From: a virus
Direction: 5' to 3' (one strand)
Virus record (IMG/VR): IMGVR_UViG_3300036861_000589
Location: 1 to 40,569 of that record
DNA length: 40,569 bases
Part shown: positions 30,116 through 38,026 of the stretch, one piece after another
How positions within the stretch are numbered: the stretch's first letter is position 1
Layout: each line of letters opens with the position of its first letter
Program-made: the position numbers and the translations under genes
The notes under the pieces: generated by a model
Databases searched by the model: none
Told to the model about the DNA's origin: nothing
The model's input: only the letters and a program-made list of their open reading frames with translations

Positions 30116-32503
30116 ATGCCGATCGAGGTCAACGCCCCCGACGGCAGTGTTGTCCGGTTCCCCGACGGCACGTCTGACACCACCATCAGGCAGGTGATGG
30201 CCCGCAACTACGGCGGCCCGGCCGCCCGCCCCCAGCAGTCCTGGGGCGAGTACCTCAGAGGCCTTGGCCGGGAGGCGCTGCAGGGCGCCACGTTCGACTT
30301 TGCCGATGAGGCGGGCTTGATCGATCGCGATGCGAGCAAGCGGTTCGGCGAAGAGAACCCCGTCATGTCGACGGTGGCGCGCCTCGCCGGCGGCGTCGCG
30401 CCGTTCGCGATACCCGCCACCGCTCCGCTGCGGCTTGGCGCTCTCGCCCGTGCCGCACGCTCGGCGGCCGAGGCACCGACCATGCTGGGGCGTGTCGGCC
30501 GCTCAGCAGCGCTGGGCAGCGGGCTCGGCACCGTGTCAGGCCTTGGCGCCGGTGAGGGCGACCTGGCCGAGCGGCTGCCGTCGGCGGAGATGGGGGGCCT
30601 GTTTGGGTTGGCCTTGGGCGCCGCTGTGCCGCCTGTCGCGGCGGTCGCCGGCCGTGCCGCCGGAGCCGCCGCGCCCATGTTTGAGCGTCTCACGGGCGCC
30701 ATGCGCCGGCCAAGTGAGCCCCCGCTTCCGTTCAGCGCATTTGATGCGCCGCCGGCCCCGGCGAGCCTCGGGGTAGCGGCCGCTGGCGGCGCCCCCGGCA
30801 CCCGGTTCGTCAACGACATGGCGCCCGGCAGTATCGGCAACGCGCAGACGCGGGCGCTGGGGGCAATCCAGGACGCGCTGCAACGGGAGGGCACGCCGCC
30901 GGCCCAGATAGAAGCGCAGCTCGACGAGTTTGCGACCTGGGCCTCGCGGTTCAACACCAGCAGCTACGGCCAGGACGTGGTGACGCCGGTCGACCTCAGC
31001 CCCGGGCTGCAGCGCCTGCTCGGCACGCTGGCGCGGCAGTCGCCGGAGGCGGCGCGCGACATCGTATCATTCCTGCAGGCCCGCCAGACCGGCCTCACGC
31101 CGCAAGGGGCAGACGCCGTGCGCCTCAGCCAACGCGGGCTGCCGACCCGCCAGCGGTTCGCCGAGCCTATGACGGGCGAGCAGGCCATGGAGGAGTTCGG
31201 TCCGGCCTTTCAGCGGGCGCCGGGCGGAGACCTGCGCACCGGGCTCGACAATATGCAGCCCATGGGCCACTGGGCGCGCTCCATGGATTTCCTCAAGCGC
31301 TCGTTCGGCATCAAGGACTCCGACTTCCATGGGCACGCGGCAGACCCGGGCCGCACGGTCGATCAGCTCGCCGCCTCCATGAAGGAAGGCGCCCGGCGTT
31401 ACTATGGCGCGCTCTACGGACTGGGCCGGAGCGTCGATCTGACACCCGCGGTCGAGCCGGTCCTCATCAAGTGGGCCGCCCGCGCGGAGGCAGCCCAGCC
31501 GCCGCTGTCCGACGCGCTGCGCGCCGCCGTGCGCCTTTTCTACAGGCGCGACGGTGCCGTGCAGGGCAGCATCAAGGATTTCGATCTCTACGGTAAGCAG
31601 TATCTCGACGATCACATCTCCAAGGCCTTCAGGGCAGGCGACAACGCCGTGGGCCGCGAGCTGATCAAGCTGCGCGACGAGCTGTTCGCCGCGCTGGAGA
31701 ACTCCACCAGCCAGCCCATCCGCAACATCGGCTCGGTCTATCGCGGCGCGCGCGCCCAGTACTCCGACGACATGCGCGTGCAGCAGATCGTCGAGCGGTT
31801 CCGCGATAAGGCCTTCGGGGGCGATCCGCGCTCGCTGCTGGAGTTCTACGGCACGCTCTCGCGCGAGGAGCAGAAGCTCGCCCGCCTCGGCGTGCAGTGG
31901 GCCGTGGAGAAGGCAACGGGCCGCACCGGAGAGCGACGCCAGGTCCTGGACCTGTTCAGGAATCCAGAGGCGGACCGCCTGCTGCGTGGCATTATCAGGC
32001 GCTCATCGGGCACTGGCAAAGCCTTCTCCGACCGGCCTGAGAGGTTCGGGGCGGCCATCGACGTAGAGGGCCTCTTCCCCGAGACGCGCAACGTCGCCGT
32101 CGGCGGCTCGATGACGGCTCGCAACGTCCAGGACGACCTCATGCAGGTTGCGCTCGACGCGTCGCAGCATGCTCAGACGCTGATGGGCGTGCTGCGCGGG
32201 AACCAGTCGCTCTACCAGCTGGTGGAGCGGGGCCTCATCCTGGGTTGGGACCGCATCTTCGGCGTTGGCGCCGATGCGGCCCGCGAGGCGGTGCGCATGC
32301 TGCTCACCGCCAACCCAGCCGAGCGCACAGCGATGCTGCGGCAGGTTGCGGCCATGACGCCGCCCGACCGCATGATCCGCTTCAACGAGCTGATGGGCCA
32401 GATCCAGCGCCAGGTCGCCACACCCGGCGTCGTCGCCGGCGCCGGCATCGCCGGGGCGCCGACACCGCAGCAGCCGCAGCAGGGAGGCCCGGTGTTTCTA
32501 TGA
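30116..32503 (+). CDS. Large internal virion (ejection) protein
   Basis: 795 residues. It begins MPIEVNAPDGSVVRFPDGTS, a start shared by internal virion proteins of podoviruses. Residues about 90-200 are Gly/Ala-rich and hydrophobic (VAPFAIPATAPLRLGALARA, LFGLALGAAVPPVAAVAGRA), suited to membrane insertion. The C-terminal half is long helices (FRAGDNAVGRELIKLRDELF, YRGARAQYSDDMRVQQIVER). It should be packaged in the head and enter the cell envelope with DNA. No enzymatic motif is recognised. Confidence 0.76.
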   Translation: MPIEVNAPDGSVVRFPDGTSDTTIRQVMARNYGGPAARPQQSWGEYLRGLGREALQGATFDFADEAGLIDRDASKRFGEENPVMSTVARLAGGVAPFAIPATAPLRLGALARAARSAAEAPTMLGRVGRSAALGSGLGTVSGLGAGEGDLAERLPSAEMGGLFGLALGAAVPPVAAVAGRAAGAAAPMFERLTGAMRRPSEPPLPFSAFDAPPAPASLGVAAAGGAPGTRFVNDMAPGSIGNAQTRALGAIQDALQREGTPPAQIEAQLDEFATWASRFNTSSYGQDVVTPVDLSPGLQRLLGTLARQSPEAARDIVSFLQARQTGLTPQGADAVRLSQRGLPTRQRFAEPMTGEQAMEEFGPAFQRAPGGDLRTGLDNMQPMGHWARSMDFLKRSFGIKDSDFHGHAADPGRTVDQLAASMKEGARRYYGALYGLGRSVDLTPAVEPVLIKWAARAEAAQPPLSDALRAAVRLFYRRDGAVQGSIKDFDLYGKQYLDDHISKAFRAGDNAVGRELIKLRDELFAALENSTSQPIRNIGSVYRGARAQYSDDMRVQQIVERFRDKAFGGDPRSLLEFYGTLSREEQKLARLGVQWAVEKATGRTGERRQVLDLFRNPEADRLLRGIIRRSSGTGKAFSDRPERFGAAIDVEGLFPETRNVAVGGSMTARNVQDDLMQVALDASQHAQTLMGVLRGNQSLYQLVERGLILGWDRIFGVGADAAREAVRMLLTANPAERTAMLRQVAAMTPPDRMIRFNELMGQIQRQVATPGVVAGAGIAGAPTPQQPQQGGPVFL

Positions 32504-33768
32504 CCCCAGAGGAGCTGGCGAGGTACGTCGCCGAGAACCAGGCTGCCGCGGCCCAGCTGGAGCTTTCGCCGGAGCGGCAACGGCTGCTGAGCGCGCTTGC
32601 AACCGCGCCACGGCAGCGCGGACAGATCCATGACATGCCGATTGCCGACGCCATCGCGCAGTGGGGTGTCGAGCGCGATACACCATTTGGCGAGGCCGCG
32701 CGCGGCAGCGTGGCGCCGATGGTTAACCAGGGCGAGCGACTGGCGCGCGCCATGCTTGGCACGGCCGGCGAGATGACGGGGATTCCAGCGGCGGGAAGAG
32801 CCGGCGAGGCCCTGGCCGAGGGAAACATACCTCAGGCCGCCGGCAATGCGCTAATGGCAGCGCCGAGCCGCCTGGCTGCGATCCCTGGTATGCTCATGAG
32901 CTCAGCTTCTGCCGCGGGCCCGGACCCGCGCGAGGCACGCATACGCAAGCTCGATGCCGACATTTCCACGACGCAGCGCGCCATTGAGCAGCTCGGCCGG
33001 CGCACGCCCGACGCTGACCGGCTTGAGGTGCTGGCGCGGCCTCATCAGCAGATGCTGGACAGGCTGAACAAAGAGCGGACGGGCCTGCAGGACGCGATGG
33101 ACGCCGAGGCGGCCGAGGCACGTCAACGCGAGGAAGCGGAATCGCGCGGGGCTGCGCGGCGAAACACGCCCACGGCCCAGGCCTATCCGGCGGCACTGTA
33201 CGCTGCGGCTGGGGCCGGCGGGCTGTTAAGTGCCATGCTCGCGGCCCGCGGCGCACGGCAGCCTGTCGCGCAGTTCAACGAGCGCGTGCAGTCGCTCGTG
33301 GAGCGCCAGCGCTCGGCCATCGCCCGGGCCAACGACACCAGCTTACCAGCCGCAGAGCGCAACCAGGCACGTCGAACCGCCCAGGCGGCTCAGGAAGGAT
33401 ATGACACTGCCATTGCCAGCGCTCCGCGCCTGACGGGTCGCGACCGGCTGACCGCGGCCCTCACATCAGGGGCTGGCACCGATATCGGGCTGATGGCACT
33501 TCCCTTCGTGGACTATGTGTATTCATCAACAGACCCAGGGGCGGGCGATCTACGCTCCTATTCAATTGGGCAGCTAAACCCAATCGATAATCCCGGTCGT
33601 TTCGGTGCCGGCGCCATGATGGGCGGCACCCTGGGCGTATTAGGCCAGGAGCTGGGCGCGCGGTATCCTGGCGTGCAGATCCCGCCGAGCCTCCAGGCGG
33701 AGACTGAGGGGTTGCCTACGCGCTATCAGAACCCACGCCGGCCGTCGGCACCGCGGAAGCGGAAGTAG
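32500..33768 (+). CDS. Internal virion protein with coiled coils
   Basis: 422 residues. The ATG at 32500 overlaps the previous stop (ATGA). It begins with helices (TPEELARYVAENQAAAAQLE), has hydrophobic Gly/Ala segments (TGIPAAGRAGEALAEGNIPQ, YPAALYAAAGAGGLLSAMLA), a charged coiled coil (ARIRKLDADISTTQRAIEQ) and an Arg/Pro tail with RRPSAPRKRK. The pattern resembles the two genes before it, so it is likely a third ejected protein. It ends the rightward structural block; the last 43 bp overlap the leftward gene at 33726. Confidence 0.72.
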   Translation: MTPEELARYVAENQAAAAQLELSPERQRLLSALATAPRQRGQIHDMPIADAIAQWGVERDTPFGEAARGSVAPMVNQGERLARAMLGTAGEMTGIPAAGRAGEALAEGNIPQAAGNALMAAPSRLAAIPGMLMSSASAAGPDPREARIRKLDADISTTQRAIEQLGRRTPDADRLEVLARPHQQMLDRLNKERTGLQDAMDAEAAEARQREEAESRGAARRNTPTAQAYPAALYAAAGAGGLLSAMLAARGARQPVAQFNERVQSLVERQRSAIARANDTSLPAAERNQARRTAQAAQEGYDTAIASAPRLTGRDRLTAALTSGAGTDIGLMALPFVDYVYSSTDPGAGDLRSYSIGQLNPIDNPGRFGAGAMMGGTLGVLGQELGARYPGVQIPPSLQAETEGLPTRYQNPRRPSAPRKRK

Positions 33769-33908
33769 AGGATCTGGGCCACAACGGGAGCGAGCGCACT
33801 CCCCACGATAGCGGCGCCGACCCATAGCGGCGCATCAACCGCGTAGGCCGCTGAGACGACGCTGACGGCGACGTAGGCGGCCCAGCGAATGGCGATGGCG
33901 GGCGTCAT
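33726..33908 (-). CDS. Small two-segment membrane protein
   Basis: 60 residues from the ATG at 33908 with GGAGA upstream. Two hydrophobic segments (IRWAAYVAVSVVSAAYAV and WVGAAIVGSALAPVVAQILY) are joined by a short turn, and the basic end is FRFRGADGRRG. It is holin-like in size and layout, but placed at the end of a leftward cassette. Its 3' end overlaps the end of the structural genes tail-to-tail. Confidence 0.65.
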   Translation of the reverse strand: MTPAIAIRWAAYVAVSVVSAAYAVDAPLWVGAAIVGSALAPVVAQILYFRFRGADGRRGF

Positions 33909-33946
33909 GGGGGCTCTCCGAGATACAGCGTTGCGTCGAAGCCGGT

Positions 33947-34222
33947 TCATTGCCGCCACCTTCCCGGTTCACACCAATAACGAACCATAATGCCTGGGCG
34001 GTTGGCCGCCAGGTCGCGGATTATTTCGCAATTGTAGTGGTTGTAATCCCTGCCATCTGCCGCATCGAATGTCGCAACATGAATGCGCATCGCGAAGGCT
34101 GGGGAGTCGCGGTAGAGCGTATAGACCGCTGTCGCAGCTGGAGGCTGGTTGCTGCCGAGCACGGCTTCCCGAGCGAGCAGAAATGCAGCGCCGGACATGA
34201 TTATGACAATCAGCCACCGCAT
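33947..34222 (-). CDS. Exported small phage protein
   Basis: 91 residues from the ATG at 34222, GAGG upstream. Residues 1-18 form a signal or anchor (MRWLIVIIMSGAAFLLARE). The rest has YTLYRDSPAFAMRIHVATFD, AADGRDYNHYNCEIIRDLAA and VRYWCEPGRWRQ, a conserved pattern I associate with small periplasmic phage proteins, including two cysteines. Function unknown. It is the middle gene of a three-gene leftward cassette. Confidence 0.72.
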   Translation of the reverse strand: MRWLIVIIMSGAAFLLAREAVLGSNQPPAATAVYTLYRDSPAFAMRIHVATFDAADGRDYNHYNCEIIRDLAANRPGIMVRYWCEPGRWRQ

Positions 34223-34232
34223 CCCGGGAACC

Positions 34233-34454
34233 TCAAACGCAATCGAAGACGACACTGCCGCCGGCTTCGGCCTGCACTGACGTGATGCGTGCCTGCTTGC
34301 CATACTTGCGACAGTGACCGTCCGCCGCACCGTGCGCCGCCTTCAGGTTGGTCGCGAACCAGGGCATCACGCCGCCTTTCGCATTGCCTGTGACGTTGGG
34401 CGTGCTGGCGCAGGCTGAGACGAGCAACGCTCCGAAGATAATTGCAATGCGCAT
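34233..34454 (-). CDS. Small phage lipoprotein
   Basis: 73 residues from the ATG at 34454, GGGAGG upstream. A lipobox LVSAC ends at residue 15, so the mature form would be a lipoprotein. The rest (GGVMPWFATNLKAAHGAADG, HCRKYGKQARITSVQAE, GGSVVFDCV) matches small phage and prophage lipoproteins of proteobacteria. It may alter the envelope of the lysogen or take part in lysis. First gene of the leftward cassette; a promoter near 34460-34520 is not obvious. Confidence 0.75.
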   Translation of the reverse strand: MRIAIIFGALLVSACASTPNVTGNAKGGVMPWFATNLKAAHGAADGHCRKYGKQARITSVQAEAGGSVVFDCV

Positions 34455-34528
34455 CGCACCCTCCCAACAATAATCCGACCACGCTACCGCTTGAATCCGC
34501 CACACCGCAAGGAAAATAGGAGGCCGCC

Positions 34529-35548
34529 ACGCCCTACAACGGCTCCGGCACCTACGTCGTGCCCAACAGCTTCACTCCGGCGACAACGATTCTGTCGTCC
34601 GAGATGAACGCCAACTTCGTCGACATCGCCACCGCCCTGTCGAGCGTGCTCACGCGCGACAATCAGGCCCCCATGACAGCGCCGCTGCGGCTCGCCGATG
34701 GCAGCGAGGCGCTCCCCGGCCTTCAGTTCGCCAGCGATACCAACACAGGAATCCGCCGCTCCGGCGCGGATGTGATGGAGTTCGTCACTGGCGGTGCCGA
34801 CCGGGCATTTATCGACGCCGCTGGCAAGTTATGGGCGCTGTTCGCCTTCGACGTGGCGGGGGCGGCCAACTTCCAATCGACGCTGGGCGTCACAGGGGCG
34901 GCCAGCGTCCAGTCGACGCTGTCGGCGTTAGCTACAATCGAGCTGGGTCACGCTAACGATACGACGCTTGCCCGGTCCGGCGCGGGGGATATGACCATTG
35001 AGGGCAACGCCGTTTATCGGGCTGGTGGCACCGATGTTCCTATCGCCGACGGGGGCACGGGCGCCAGCACCGCAGCCGCTGGGTTCAGCAATCTGAAGCA
35101 GGCAGCCTCAGATTCTGCAACGGGTGTTATCGAGATTGCCGTCCAGTCGGAAATGGAAACACCGGCATCGGCGCTACTGGCGGTTACGCCGGCACGGCAG
35201 CAATTCCACCCTGGGCACCCGAAGGCGGGGGGCAACCTAAACGGCTCCGGCACGCCGGCATTCATGGCCGGCGACTACGGCATGGGGGCGGTGACGGATA
35301 ACGGCGTGGGCGACTATATCGTTGCTCTCGATACCGCGTTCAGCAACACCAACTACTGGTGTGCTGGCTATGGCCGCAACACGGATGTGGTCGGAAGCAC
35401 CAGCACGGGCGTCATGTCATCCGGTTCAGACGGGGCAAAAACAGCGAGCACTTTCCAAGTCAAGGGGTTCCAGGTTGGGGGTGGCTCTCTCGGCGCCAAC
35501 GCGGACCTTACCGAGATCGGCATGTCTTTCTGGGGCGACTATGCCTGA
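34529..35548 (+). CDS. Tail fibre protein (probable non-AUG start)
   Basis: 339 residues if translation begins at ACG 34529, placed 5 bases after a perfect AGGAGG (34518-34523). The first in-frame GTG (34559) has no ribosome site and would drop the conserved start PYNGSGTYVVPNSFTPATTI, which resembles starts of other phage fibre proteins (MPYNGSGT). A stop lies just upstream (34517), so no ATG can extend it. The middle has the stalk motifs (LRLADGSEALPGLQFASDTN, TGIRRSGADVMEFVTGGA, PIADGGTGASTAAAGFSN) and an internal imperfect repeat (NFQSTLGVTGAASVQSTLSA). The C-terminal third looks like a receptor-binding head. Confidence 0.72.
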   Translation, partial: TPYNGSGTYVVPNSFTPATTILSSEMNANFVDIATALSSVLTRDNQAPMTAPLRLADGSEALPGLQFASDTNTGIRRSGADVMEFVTGGADRAFIDAAGKLWALFAFDVAGAANFQSTLGVTGAASVQSTLSALATIELGHANDTTLARSGAGDMTIEGNAVYRAGGTDVPIADGGTGASTAAAGFSNLKQAASDSATGVIEIAVQSEMETPASALLAVTPARQQFHPGHPKAGGNLNGSGTPAFMAGDYGMGAVTDNGVGDYIVALDTAFSNTNYWCAGYGRNTDVVGSTSTGVMSSGSDGAKTASTFQVKGFQVGGGSLGANADLTEIGMSFWGDYA

Positions 35549-36248
35549 TCGGCGGATCGTTTACACGCGCCCGGATGGTAGCGTCTCCATCTGCGCCCCA
35601 TCGCTGACAGCCCTATCTTATATGACTGGTGGGGGCGGGCGATGGAACGACGCCCGGGCATGGCGTGATGCGGAGATTGCTGTCAACTTGCATCTCCAGA
35701 CGGAACGTGGACGCCGTTACATTGCGGCTTGCGGCAGCGTCGATGGCGCCCGTGCGCATTTAGTGCGCGCGACGTATAATAGAACCATAGCCGACGGTTT
35801 CGGGTCGCCCGCCTTTATTGACCGACAGATTGCCGCCCAGTCTGCCAATGGCGTCGGCGAGTGGGCAGCAGCAAGGTTCGTGCGTGCCATGCAGTTCGGC
35901 GGCTGCTCGACTGCGGAAGCCTACGGTGTCATGCGGGATCGCTTCTGCGCCCATCTGGGCACCGGCCACGAGTTATGGGACGTGGAGGAAATACCCACTG
36001 ATCGAACCTATCGCAACGCCTGGCGCCGCTCGCACAACGGCGGGCCGATCTACGTACACATGCCGACTGCTCGCCGGCTGCAGTGGGAGCGCATCAAGGC
36101 AACGGTGATGAGCCACAATCAACAGCGGCTGACGCTTGGGCGCAAACCTTGGGTGCCGTCGTGGGGCGAATTGATGATCGCCGTCAGGCATGCTCGGGAT
36201 GAGGCAGAGCTCCGGCGGGTTTGGCCGCGAGGTCTCGCCGAGCCATGA
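35541..36248 (+). CDS. Fibre-associated hypothetical protein
   Basis: 235 residues from the ATG at 35541, overlapping the fibre end by 8 bp. It has RRIVYTRPDGSVSICAPS at the start and TDRTYRNAWRRSHNGG, VHMPTARRLQWERIKATV later, a pattern of phage proteins that follow fibre genes and may aid fibre folding or attachment. No catalytic motif is clear. The start overlap suggests coupling to the fibre gene. Confidence 0.7.
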   Translation: MPDRRIVYTRPDGSVSICAPSLTALSYMTGGGGRWNDARAWRDAEIAVNLHLQTERGRRYIAACGSVDGARAHLVRATYNRTIADGFGSPAFIDRQIAAQSANGVGEWAAARFVRAMQFGGCSTAEAYGVMRDRFCAHLGTGHELWDVEEIPTDRTYRNAWRRSHNGGPIYVHMPTARRLQWERIKATVMSHNQQRLTLGRKPWVPSWGELMIAVRHARDEAELRRVWPRGLAEP

Positions 36249-36385
36249 GCAAGCGCCAGCCGGCGGTACGCTATTACGATCCCGACGAGCACGGCGACGA
36301 TGAGTGGGGCACGTGGTTCAACGGTTTTATCTGCGGCCTCATCGCGGGCGCTGCCGTCTGGCTGCTCGCCAACTGGCTGGTGTGA
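36245..36385 (+). CDS. 46-residue membrane-anchored protein
   Basis: The ATG at 36245 overlaps the previous stop (ATGA). A polar acidic start (VRYYDPDEHGDDEWG) is followed by one membrane segment, FICGLIAGAAVWLLANW. It is the last rightward gene before attP. Function unknown; such tiny tail-end membrane proteins are common in phages. Confidence 0.6.
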   Translation: MSKRQPAVRYYDPDEHGDDEWGTWFNGFICGLIAGAAVWLLANWLV

Positions 36386-36402
36386 GCTGGGCCCGGAGCA
36401 AT

Positions 36403-36420
36403 TTGCGTAAGAATTGCGTA
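36403..36420. promoter_or_regulatory. Integrase arm-type sites, P side
   Basis: TTGCGTA occurs at 36403-36409 and 36414-36420, 11 bp apart (about one helical turn). The same heptamer recurs at 36602 (inverted), 36614 and 36625 on the far side of the core, with the same 11-bp step. Such an arrangement is that of integrase arm sites around an attP core. Confidence 0.7.
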
Positions 36421-36473
36421 CCCCAACCCCCGATGTTGCCTTCGCGTTCCCGACACGTACATGCCTCACAGGC

Positions 36474-36502
36474 TTGACCGGAACATGCTAGATCGCTAGG
36501 AA
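36474..36502 (+). promoter_or_regulatory. Possible promoter for restored tRNA-Val
   Basis: TTGACC (36474-36479) and TAGGAA (36497-36502) have 17-base spacing, and the start would lie just upstream of the tRNA half at 36515. If the phage joins the host tRNA gene here, this phage-borne element would drive the rebuilt tRNA. Confidence 0.42.
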
Positions 36503-36514
36503 AACCGGGCTCTT

Positions 36515-36553
36515 GGGCGCGTAGCTCAGCGGTAGAGCACTCCCTTCACACGG
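36515..36553 (+). other. attP core: 5' half of tRNA-Val(CAC)
   Basis: The sequence matches the 5' half of tRNA-Val(CAC). It has the acceptor strand GGGCGCG, TA, the D arm GCTC-AGCGGTA-GAGC, the anticodon stem strand CTCCC, and the anticodon loop TTCACAC with anticodon CAC (36547-36549). It departs from a tRNA at 36554, after GG. The second half is missing, so it is not a functional tRNA on its own. Beside the integrase gene it fits an attachment site in which crossing over occurs in the anticodon region and the phage supplies the 5' half of the rebuilt tRNA. Confidence 0.85.
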
Positions 36554-36564
36554 CATAGATGCCG
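36551..36564. terminator. Hairpin at the attP/int boundary
   Basis: CGGCAT (36551-36556) and ATGCCG (36559-36564) form a perfect 6-bp stem with a 2-base loop, followed on the plus strand by TCATTTT. It sits partly in the tRNA half and directly after the integrase stop. It may terminate rightward transcription weakly, or be part of the att core. Confidence 0.35.
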
Positions 36565-37593
36565 TCATTTTCGCCCTTGTCCTGCAACGACTTGCAGTTT
36601 CTTACGCATTGATTTGCGTATTATTTGCGTAAGTTCCCTATCCGATTGCCGCACCATGCGGTCGATGGCCGATTGCTCGACATGCCCGTAGGTCTCCGCC
36701 AGGAGAACCATTGAATCCGGGCTCCATCCCCCCGCTTCCTGCACCTCCTTCAGCGTCCAGCCGGCGCGCAGCAAGCGAGCTGCGAAAGCGTGGCGACCGA
36801 CCTTGTGCGAGGTCAGCACCGGCAGCCCGGCGCGCCTGCAGGCTCGCGCCAAAGCCTGATTGAACGACCAGCGTTGCTTGAACCCGAATAGTGGTCCCTC
36901 GGCGCCTCTGAGCGGCAGCATCGCCTTGTAGACCATCTCCGGCAGCACGACAGTACGCGGCTTGCCATTCTTGGTTCGCCAGAACAGCGCAGAGCGCGCT
37001 TTCCAATCCACGTGGGTATCCTCAACCCGGCAGCATTCGCTTACGCGAGCGCCGGTGAAGGTGATGAACAGGAGCGCTGCCTTGAGCCGGATGCTGCATG
37101 CCGGCAACAGCTGCGCCACATCGTTGTCCTTGGCATAAGCCACAGGCGCGCGCTCGGGTTTCCTTGGCCGCCGCAGCTCGTGCGGCCCGCACAATCCCGC
37201 TTCATGGGCAGCCGTCCAGATCGCAATCAACGGCGTGAACACATGGCGATCGATCGTCTGAGGTGAAGCGGTGGGATACTGCTTCTTGGCGAATCTCATC
37301 ACCTCCGCCTGGGTGATGTCGCCCATGCGCCAGGGGCCGAAGTGCTGATTGAGCGGAGTGACGAAGCGGGGCGAGCCACCGCCCTCCAGGTAGGCGACTA
37401 CGGCTTCCGAGAAGATCGCCGTGACGCGCTTGCCGTAGACATCCTCGTCGAGGATGCGTTTTTCAAGCTGGATCCTGAGGGCCTCGGCGTGAGGCTCTGA
37501 AGTAGTTCTTGTGCTCTCGTGAACGCGGACCCCGCGGAGCGTACCGATAATTTGAAAGATGCCCTTCTTGCCCCGGCGCTCGATCTTGAGCAT
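36565..37593 (-). CDS. int: Tyrosine recombinase (integrase)
   Basis: 342 residues from the ATG at 37593. The catalytic set is visible: Arg183 in TGARVSEC, Lys208 in WRTKNGKPR, the SHKVGRHAFAARLL box with Arg267, and the nucleophile Tyr302 in LAETYGH. The N-terminal 60 residues (RRGKKGIFQIIGTLRGVRVH) are a small arm-type domain. It would integrate the phage at host tRNA-Val(CAC). The 3' end of the gene contains three TTGCGTA arm sites and runs into attP. The 5' end overlaps the xis-like gene by 196 bp in another frame. Confidence 0.92.
   Translation of the reverse strand: MLKIERRGKKGIFQIIGTLRGVRVHESTRTTSEPHAEALRIQLEKRILDEDVYGKRVTAIFSEAVVAYLEGGGSPRFVTPLNQHFGPWRMGDITQAEVMRFAKKQYPTASPQTIDRHVFTPLIAIWTAAHEAGLCGPHELRRPRKPERAPVAYAKDNDVAQLLPACSIRLKAALLFITFTGARVSECCRVEDTHVDWKARSALFWRTKNGKPRTVVLPEMVYKAMLPLRGAEGPLFGFKQRWSFNQALARACRRAGLPVLTSHKVGRHAFAARLLRAGWTLKEVQEAGGWSPDSMVLLAETYGHVEQSAIDRMVRQSDRELTQIIRKSMRKKLQVVAGQGRK
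36602..36631. promoter_or_regulatory. Integrase arm-type sites, P-prime side
   Basis: Within the last codons of int, TTGCGTA occurs at 36614 and 36625 (11 bp apart), and its inverse TTACGCA starts at 36602. The match to the sites at 36403 and 36414 makes these probable arm-type binding sites. They are therefore coding and regulatory at once. Confidence 0.68.
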
Positions 37594-37769
37594 GGCGACT
37601 TGATCCCCGCGACCACAACGGCCCACTGCTCCGGCGTCAGGAAAATCTGGCGCCGGTGCTCCTGGTAATATTCGGGGCCGGCGGCTCGAATGTACTGCAC
37701 GAGCCGCCGTCGGCTGATGCGGATCGGCAACGCCGCACGGCAATCCTCGACAGTAAGCATGGAGGTCAT
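37398..37769 (-). CDS. Xis-like HTH protein overlapping int
   Basis: 123 residues from the ATG at 37769, in an ATGA overlap with the previous gene. Residues 4-58 have an excisionase-like HTH fold: MLTVEDCRAALPIRISRRR, LVQYIRAAGPEYYQEHRRQI, FLTPEQWAVVVAGIK. The rest (from about residue 60) lies over the int start in another frame, is low in complexity (SPCSRSSAGARRASFKLSVR) and is probably a tail set by the overlap. I recall similar upstream HTH and integrase pairs with long overlaps from rhizobial phages. It would bind DNA near attP and favour excision. Confidence 0.75.
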   Translation of the reverse strand: MTSMLTVEDCRAALPIRISRRRLVQYIRAAGPEYYQEHRRQIFLTPEQWAVVVAGIKSPCSRSSAGARRASFKLSVRSAGSAFTRAQELLQSLTPRPSGSSLKNASSTRMSTASASRRSSRKP

Positions 37770-38026
37770 GTCAGCCTCTTGTTATTGGCCCTCTCAACCT
37801 CCAGGACGCGCCACGCGAACAGCCCGCGCGGCCGGTGAAGGACGATGCATCGCACCCGGTCCATGGCTTGGATGGCATCAATGCCCGCGGCTTGCAACGC
37901 CTCGCGGCTGAGGAAAATGTCAGGTCCGACCTCGTCTTGGATCAAGTGGGTATAGCATTTGTTGCCGCCGACGGAGCCCCTTGCGGTAGCCCATATCTCG
38001 CGGCGCTGGGGCTGGGTCGCACTCAT
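37766..38026 (-). CDS. Cold-shock-domain-like small protein
   Basis: 86 residues from the ATG at 38026. Its stop overlaps the xis-like start. The segment DIFLSREALQAAGID, IQAMDRVRCIVLHRPRGLFA, WRVLEVE resembles the second half of a cold-shock (OB) domain, with the usual Gly-to-V and basic arch. The aromatic RNP1 motif is not clear. It may bind RNA or single-stranded DNA. The match is partial, so the call is tentative. Confidence 0.58.
   Translation of the reverse strand: MSATQPQRREIWATARGSVGGNKCYTHLIQDEVGPDIFLSREALQAAGIDAIQAMDRVRCIVLHRPRGLFAWRVLEVERANNKRLT

Noticed and set aside
34491-34519. Promoter TTGAAT-N17-AAATAG before the tail fibre
   Set aside because: The -10 box would overlap the ribosome site, leaving no room for a start site.
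36515-36553. Complete functional tRNA gene
   Set aside because: Only the 5' half is present; the anticodon stem partner, T arm and 3' acceptor strand are missing.
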